Assembly (NCBI RefSeq): GCF_902686445.1
Contig: NW_025920104.1
Coordinates: 1,302,001-1,366,000 of the forward strand
Length of the DNA stretch: 64,000 nucleotides
Source of the DNA: Sciurus carolinensis
Taxonomy: Eukaryota; Chordata; Mammalia; Rodentia; Sciuridae
Reading direction: 5' to 3'
The notes under the pieces were generated by a model. The model saw only the letters and a list, made by a program, of their open reading frames with translations. It made no database searches and was not told the DNA's origin. This document shows, in pieces, positions 59,163-64,000 of the stretch. Positions within the stretch are counted from its first letter, which is position 1, and each line of letters starts with the position of its first letter. Position numbers and translations under genes: made by a program.

Positions 59163-59303
59163 CCTTCTAGGTCATCTGATGCCTCTTAGGAGGACAACTA
59201 CATTGAGGTGGACCAAGAGAAGACCCAGGCCCTGCAGCACACCACAAGAGAGAGGGCAGACAAGCGTCAGTACCCAGGCCCTGCCAAGGGCAGCAAGACA
59301 TGA
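59163..59303 (+). pseudogene. GAB4: GAB4-like last exon: conserved C-terminal tail
   Basis: Acceptor 'ctcctctcag' ends at 59162. Forty-six codons run to TGA at 59301-59303, with an in-frame TAG at 59187-59189. After it comes NYIEVDQEKTQALQ, then RQYPGPAKGSKT, closely matching the C-terminus of GAB1-3, including the Tyr of the YVQVD-type SHP2-binding site (here YIEVD). Human GAB4, as recalled, ends differently and lacks this tail. This suggests the ancestral GAB4 kept a GAB2-like C-terminus. Exons for the segment between exon 7 and this tail were not found. Confidence 0.75.
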
Positions 59304-62300
59304 CAGTACAGTAGCCATGCTTCCTGCCCTCCAACCACCTTCTGCTCCACTGAGCCTCAACTTTGGGGACTTGAACCCTTTCCTGGGAGGTGAGGGCTGA
59401 CACAGCTGCTTCCTTGGCTCCCCAGGACTCCTGTGACACAGTGCTTCCTTGACCACTCAAGATGGGTATGATTTCTATCAGCAAATCAACACCTCTACCA
59501 TTCTAGTGAGAGGTTTTTGTCAAAGTGCACCCTGGGTTTATCCTCCAGAACTGAATATTGAGAAAAAAACAAGCCTATCAGTATTTTCTGTCAAACTGAG
59601 AATCTCCATGTTAACCCTTCTCTTCCTGATTGCCCTTTCCCTACAGTGGGTGTCTTTCTAAATCTGCACTTCCTCAGCCTTCCCTTCCTCAGTATTCATC
59701 ACACCAAAGACTGTACAATCATCCTGATCAGTGGTCCATGACTAAACTCCAATTGTGTCAGGAATAAAGAGACAAGCAGACTCCCTTCTTGGTGTGCTTG
59801 CTTTCAGTTTTGGATGCTGTGTGCTCTTCTGTATGTAGAATAAAGTTCTTGCCCTGCTGACAGTGTTGATTAGTTTCCCCTTATTGTTTTTGTCCTGTGG
59901 TGCCCAGGACCCTGGATACTTTCAATATGACTTTGGGCACTGGGCCAGGATTCATGCCCAAGTTCCCTCACAGACTCAGTCCTCTTCCCTCAGCCCCCAG
60001 GCCCAGAAGAGGATAAGTTGTCCCTCTGGCTGTGAAGAACATATCAGAAGACCAGGTCAGAGTGAACTTTTCATCCCAGTTTTTGGTGGGGACAAAGGCT
60101 GCCAATGAATGGAAGAATTAAGAAGGAAGGCAGAGGGCAAAGGACAGGATCACAGATGTGGAAGAGTAACTAACACCAAAATCTGAGGTCATGGCAGGGC
60201 AATTGCAGCCAATGTCACAAGGAAGGAGGAGGAGAGACAGCAGGCAGGAACAGTCATGGTGCACAGCATAGAACAAGGTTGCCAGTCATAGTTTGACCCA
60301 GAACTTTGGAATTGACTATCCTCTGGCCCTGGGGTGATGTACTCTTCCCCAGCCCTTTAGGGCTCCACCCCACCTGTAGCACCATAATGCCAGTCATGTG
60401 GGGTGTGGGAGGGAGCATGTGGAAGGAGGTGATGTGCTGGGACCACAGTCAGTAGCAGGCTCAGCAGTCAGTGCAGCAGAGGTTTCCTGGTGGATTGTGA
60501 GGCAGGGTAAGGCCACAGAGCAGATGCAGGGACACATGCAGAGGGGCTGGTGGCAGCTGAGTATGATGCATTGTGGACTGGGTGGTGATAAAATGCCCAG
60601 AAGAGCATGTGGATGGAAGTGGTGCAGGGCTGGGTGCTGGAGACAGCAGTCATCTAATAATGAGTGCAGCAGAACTCCCCTGGTGAGACCTGGGACAGCA
60701 GTGTTCTGGGAATCAGTACAATGGAAATCTCCTGGTGGGCTGTGAGACAGGGTGAGGGCACACAGTAGATGCAGGGATACTGCCACAGGTCTTCCTCTCA
60801 ACCTATAAGGCAATCTTGTTTTTTCACATTGAGATCCTGACCAACATTCTGTAGATATGTTCAGATATTGATGACCTTTATCCCCCATTGTTGCCCCTGG
60901 ACTGAACATGCCATGAGACTCCATCCATTCCAAGCATGTCAGGAGGGGAAGAAAACTGGTCTCAGGTCTTGAACGGACTCAAGTGGGTTCTTTTTGTGGT
61001 GACAGGGGCATTGGCTAGGAGCATACAGGAAATTGCAGACCCTTAGAAATGCCACCCAGAGGGGGCTGCCCATCTTACCTGAATGGGCTGAAAGTGGGCC
61101 CCATTCTGGGCAAGGCTGAGGTGTGATGGTGCCACATATGGCTCAGACATTCCTCAACATGTTGTCACCACAGAGTCCTCTCCCAAATGACCCAGGAAGG
61201 CCAGTGTGTTAGTCTTGTCTGATGTCACACTAATAGAAGTCATGTGATCTTCTTGACTGGGAGAAAGAATAAGTCCTCTGCTAAGGAGTCATTTCTCTGA
61301 TCTGTTAAGTGGAAATGCACCAGGGTCTGCTGGCTCATGTCTCTCAGACACAGTAGAAAGAACTTCTCTGACATTTACATGAAAGGGGAACTTGGCGCTA
61401 AAATGCAGCTCCACCCATTAGCAGGAGAAGATAGCCCCTCATGGCACACTGGTGCCCACTCTTACCCTGCTTCCCACTGCTCAGTTGTGCAAGAGAGGTG
61501 GTCAGGGTGTCTCAGGATCACTCAGAGTTTCTCTCCAGCTACAGGGATGGGGTGATGTTCAGGGGAGGAGTGAGGTGCAGGATCTGCCTTCTCAACCAGT
61601 CACTGTTCTGTGTCCAAGTCCAGCCCAATGGAGGTCACCATCAACCTTCCACCTCTCCAGGTTCTCACAGAGAAGGAAAGAAGGTGGTGTTTGCAGCAGG
61701 TGTTCTAGGAAGCCCAGACTTCTTAGGACCTGAAAGTCTCTGCCTGACAGGGAAGCATGTGCAGTGTTCATTGGGCATGGTTTGACCTGAGATCCTTCCT
61801 CCTCCCTCCCCTCTCTGTTTCCACTTGATTCTGTTCTCACTGCCATTCAGTTCTTCCTTCCAGGTCATCCCATCCTGGCACTAGTAATGTCGTGCTTTTA
61901 TTCACAGTGTACATCAGTGAAATGTCCTCTCCCCTTGGTGTTGCATTTCACAACTTACCAGCATGGGTGTAAACACAGAGTCTGGGTCACAGTTACATTT
62001 AGCAGAAGATAAGAGACCCAGTGAATGCAGACCCTGCAGGACATAGGTCTCCTCCCCATTTAGGAGGAAGAAGATCAGTGTTAGTGTACAGTGAGATCAG
62101 GATCTGCCAAACATCAGGCCACCACCATGGCTAGCTGAGCCAGCAGCTTCCTCACACACATCTCTCCAGTAAAGCAAGAACCCCTCTCTCAACCAGAAGC
62201 TGATACAGACAGTGGCACCTCAGACCCTGCAAAAGGCAGATAAAGGGCTGCATGCACTCCTCCCCTCTATGGGGTACTCACCATGTTCCTCCCCTCTATG

Positions 62301-63039
62301 TAGAATTGGCCATGCTCCTCCCCTCTAGGAGGCATCTGCTCACTCCTTCCCTCCCCTACTTGGTAGGGGGTGGGCAGGAAAGTCCTGAGACCACATAAGT
62401 TCCTCTTCTGTGATCCCATGACATGCTGGTTCTACCCACACAACCCCTACAACTTAGGAAGGGTACCCGAGAGACCTGCCACTCAACCACTGTAACCTCC
62501 TTGGAGGAACAAGGTCCCACATTGGAACAATTCACAGCTTCTCCTCTGTGCAAGGGCTTGCACCCCATTGCACAGTGGACACCTCAGAAGAGTCATTATT
62601 TGAAATGAGCTGAAAGGGAAGAGCTACCTGCTGGGAGGGTTCAGCCCTCAGTGCTTCTGAACACAGGTGACCACCCAGGTCAGAGGGGAAGGGGCAAAGC
62701 TTAGGTATGCATCCTGGACAGGGACCAGCATATGGACCAAGGGGAAATGTACTCTGGGCCTTGGCTCATAGCCATCAGCAGAATGCAGGAACTTGGTGCA
62801 TGCCACCCCACCAGTGTCAGCTTTGCTTCATTGAAGATATTGTGTCCTGAAAGCACACAGAGGAAAGTGCCGGAATTGAGCACACCTGTAGCCAGATAGC
62901 ATCCCATCCCTGCAAATAAAAAATGGAGCTCTCACCTTTCATCCAGGAAGTCAACAGTCCTGATGGAGAGACTGTTCCCAGAAGAAAGATCAAGGTCTCT
63001 CTTGAAGTTGGTTGGTGCCCCCAGATTGGAGCAGGTAAT
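59304..63039. other. Gene-free stretch right of the GAB4-like locus
   Basis: A ~240-bp spaced duplication lies at 60478-60535 and 60720-60777 ('tgtgaggcagggtaaggcca' and its variant). A ~30-bp tandem 'ctcctcccctcta' repeat lies at 62250-62350. Frames such as 60394-60933 (179 codons, minus) overlap these repeats and have no recognisable domain. Confidence 0.5.
59763..59844 (+). promoter_or_regulatory. Two AATAAA poly(A) signals
   Basis: AATAAA occurs at 59763-59768 and 59839-59844, 460-540 bp after the GAB4-like stop codon. They could be the original 3' end of the gene or belong to an unrecognised LTR. Confidence 0.35.
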
Positions 63040-63345
63040 CTATTGTGAGAGAACTCGCATTACAAAACCAATCTATATTTTTTGATACAGTCTCAAACAA
63101 AACTAAAAAATGTGATCAAATCAAGTTAAAAACTTCTGAACTCCCCAAAAGTAATCGACAGAGTGAAGAGACAACCTGCAGAAAGAGGGAAAATACTGGC
63201 AAGCAATTCATTTTAACAAGGGGTAAATGCCCAGAATCTATAAGAAATTCAAACAAATTCATGGCAAACAACCAACAAAAAACAAAAAGCAAAACCAAAC
63301 AAAAACCACACTAAACAATGGACCAAAGTCCTAAGTAGACTTTTT
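63040..63345 (+). repeat. L1 ORF2 C-terminal fragment
   Basis: 'cagaaagagggaaaatactg', 'gcccagaatctataagaaat' and 'caaacaaattcatggcaaac' match the 3' part of L1 ORF2. The frame is broken. Confidence 0.75.
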
Positions 63346-63730
63346 TTCAAAAGATACATGAGTTGTACCACTGCAGGTGCCTAGTGGGAGGCAGCCCAGA
63401 TGCCTACCTATGGGATCTGGCCAGAAAGACCTGCAACCTGCCCAGCTCCAAGTTGCTCTGGCACACACAGAATGGTAATATTTATGGCCCAGAAATTTCT
63501 TGGTCCTAAAATATGCAAAGGAAGAAAATACAAAACAAATTCCAGGAACAGAAACAGAAGATGGGCAGCAAGGACAAGTCCCTTGGGGAGAAGTCTCCAA
63601 TGACTTCTGGGGAAGTGAAGTCAGCAGTAAACAAAGATAAAGAGAATGATGGTTGAATGGCAGAGGTCAGATCTCTTTACCCTGGAGGTCCTGCAACAGT
63701 GCTACAGGTAAAGACCCAGCAAGTCAGGGA

Positions 63731-63991
63731 CTAGGGTAGACCTAAGATTCTGTTCACTGTTCTTCTGGATAAAAGGCAGTGGAGAAAACAGGAGTGGGAC
63801 CAAAAAGGTCCTCGTGGGGACAGAGAAGGCAACAAAGTAAAAGGAGGCAGTAAGGCTTCTCTGGAGGTGGCCTGCATGGAGCCATGGGAGTTGGCCCTCA
63901 TCTTTATTAAGTTGGAGGTGTGTGAGTAGGCACCAGTCAGCAAGACCCATTGCAGGAAAGAGAAGCAGCAGAAGATGAAGGGGATCTTCAT
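63731..63991 (-). other. Unclassified 86-codon frame with signal-like N-terminus
   Basis: ATG at 63991 opens MKIPFIFCCFSFLQWVLLTG, a basic residue followed by a ~16-residue hydrophobic core and a small-residue cleavage-like site (residues ~18-22). The remainder is Ser/Leu/Pro-rich and ends at TAG near 63731. I do not recognise a family. It may be the first exon of a secreted or membrane protein truncated by the window edge, a pseudogene, or chance. An alternative frame (63702-63950) is also open, which weakens the case. Confidence 0.2.
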
Positions 63992-64000
63992 GCCAGTGAC

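Larger units (their letters stand above)
42971..59303 (+). pseudogene. GAB4: GAB4-like locus (GRB2-associated binder family), multi-exon, disrupted
   Basis: Eight exon-like segments on the plus strand follow the order of a GAB docking protein: N-terminal PH domain (exons 1-2), a Ser/Pro-rich middle (exons 3-7) and the conserved C-terminal tail (exon 8). GAB proteins are recruited to membranes by the PH domain, carry GRB2-binding motifs, and become tyrosine-phosphorylated scaffolds for SHP2 and PI3K. Similarity is closest to GAB4 around the PH end and exon 3 (VQSIC, CGFQQE, GSLRNIS), and the middle aligns with GAB2. Introns are retained with mostly good splice signals, so this is not a retrocopy. 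Stops in exons 3, 4, 7 and 8, an exon 5/6 phase mismatch and a PH deletion indicate decay. A shortened product from exons 1-3 is the only uninterrupted option. Alternative readings are strong divergence or assembly errors, but four separate stops make these less likely. Confidence 0.8.

Noticed and set aside
60394..60933. 179-codon minus-strand frame with Cys/His-rich sequence
   Set aside because: It lies over a local sequence duplication and shows no family motif. The plus strand is also open over 115 codons, so chance is likely.

Overview
This is mammalian nuclear DNA, most likely from a squirrel-family rodent (ground squirrel or marmot type). The main clue is a set of tRNA/ID-derived SINEs whose core reads as 'tagctcagtg-tagagca...ctgggtt-aatcc-tag-accaca'. 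The squirrel assignment rests on recall of that SINE type and could not be searched. There are no operons, ribosome binding sites, CRISPR arrays or prokaryotic features. Most of the window is transposon-derived. No protein-coding gene in it looks intact.

Layout. 1-5461: rearranged, heavily deleted class II (IAP/betaretrovirus-like) endogenous retrovirus on the minus strand. It has an LTR and a tRNA-Phe-type primer binding site, then dUTPase/protease, RT, RNase H and integrase remnants. A second block of leader, gag and env remnants sits between two integrase pieces. 5462-18400: gene-free DNA with SINEs, MIR/L2 fragments and an old antisense L1M remnant. 18421-19540: two inverted copies of a ryanodine-receptor exon fragment that share a nonsense codon. 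20143-20704: solo LTR. 21605-29930: long minus-strand L1 with ORF1, ORF2 and a repeated 5' UTR. It is split by a 100-N gap whose two sides repeat the same ~2 kb, probably an assembly artefact. 29931-42900: L1 twin-priming fragment, LTRs, a ~95-bp degenerate tandem array and unique sequence.

42971-59303 (plus strand) is the main genic content: a multi-exon, intron-containing GAB4-like locus (GRB2-associated binder family). Eight exons can be placed by similarity, and most splice signals and phases are preserved. The frame is broken by stop codons in exons 3, 4, 7 and 8 and by a phase mismatch between exons 5 and 6. The PH domain lacks an internal block. The PI3K-type YxxM tyrosines and the GRB2-type arginine are gone. 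I read it as a unitary pseudogene or a very diverged GAB4. Its introns hold minisatellites, LTRs and SINEs. 59304-64000: short tandem duplications, an L1 fragment and one unclassified reading frame with a signal-like N-terminus at the right edge.
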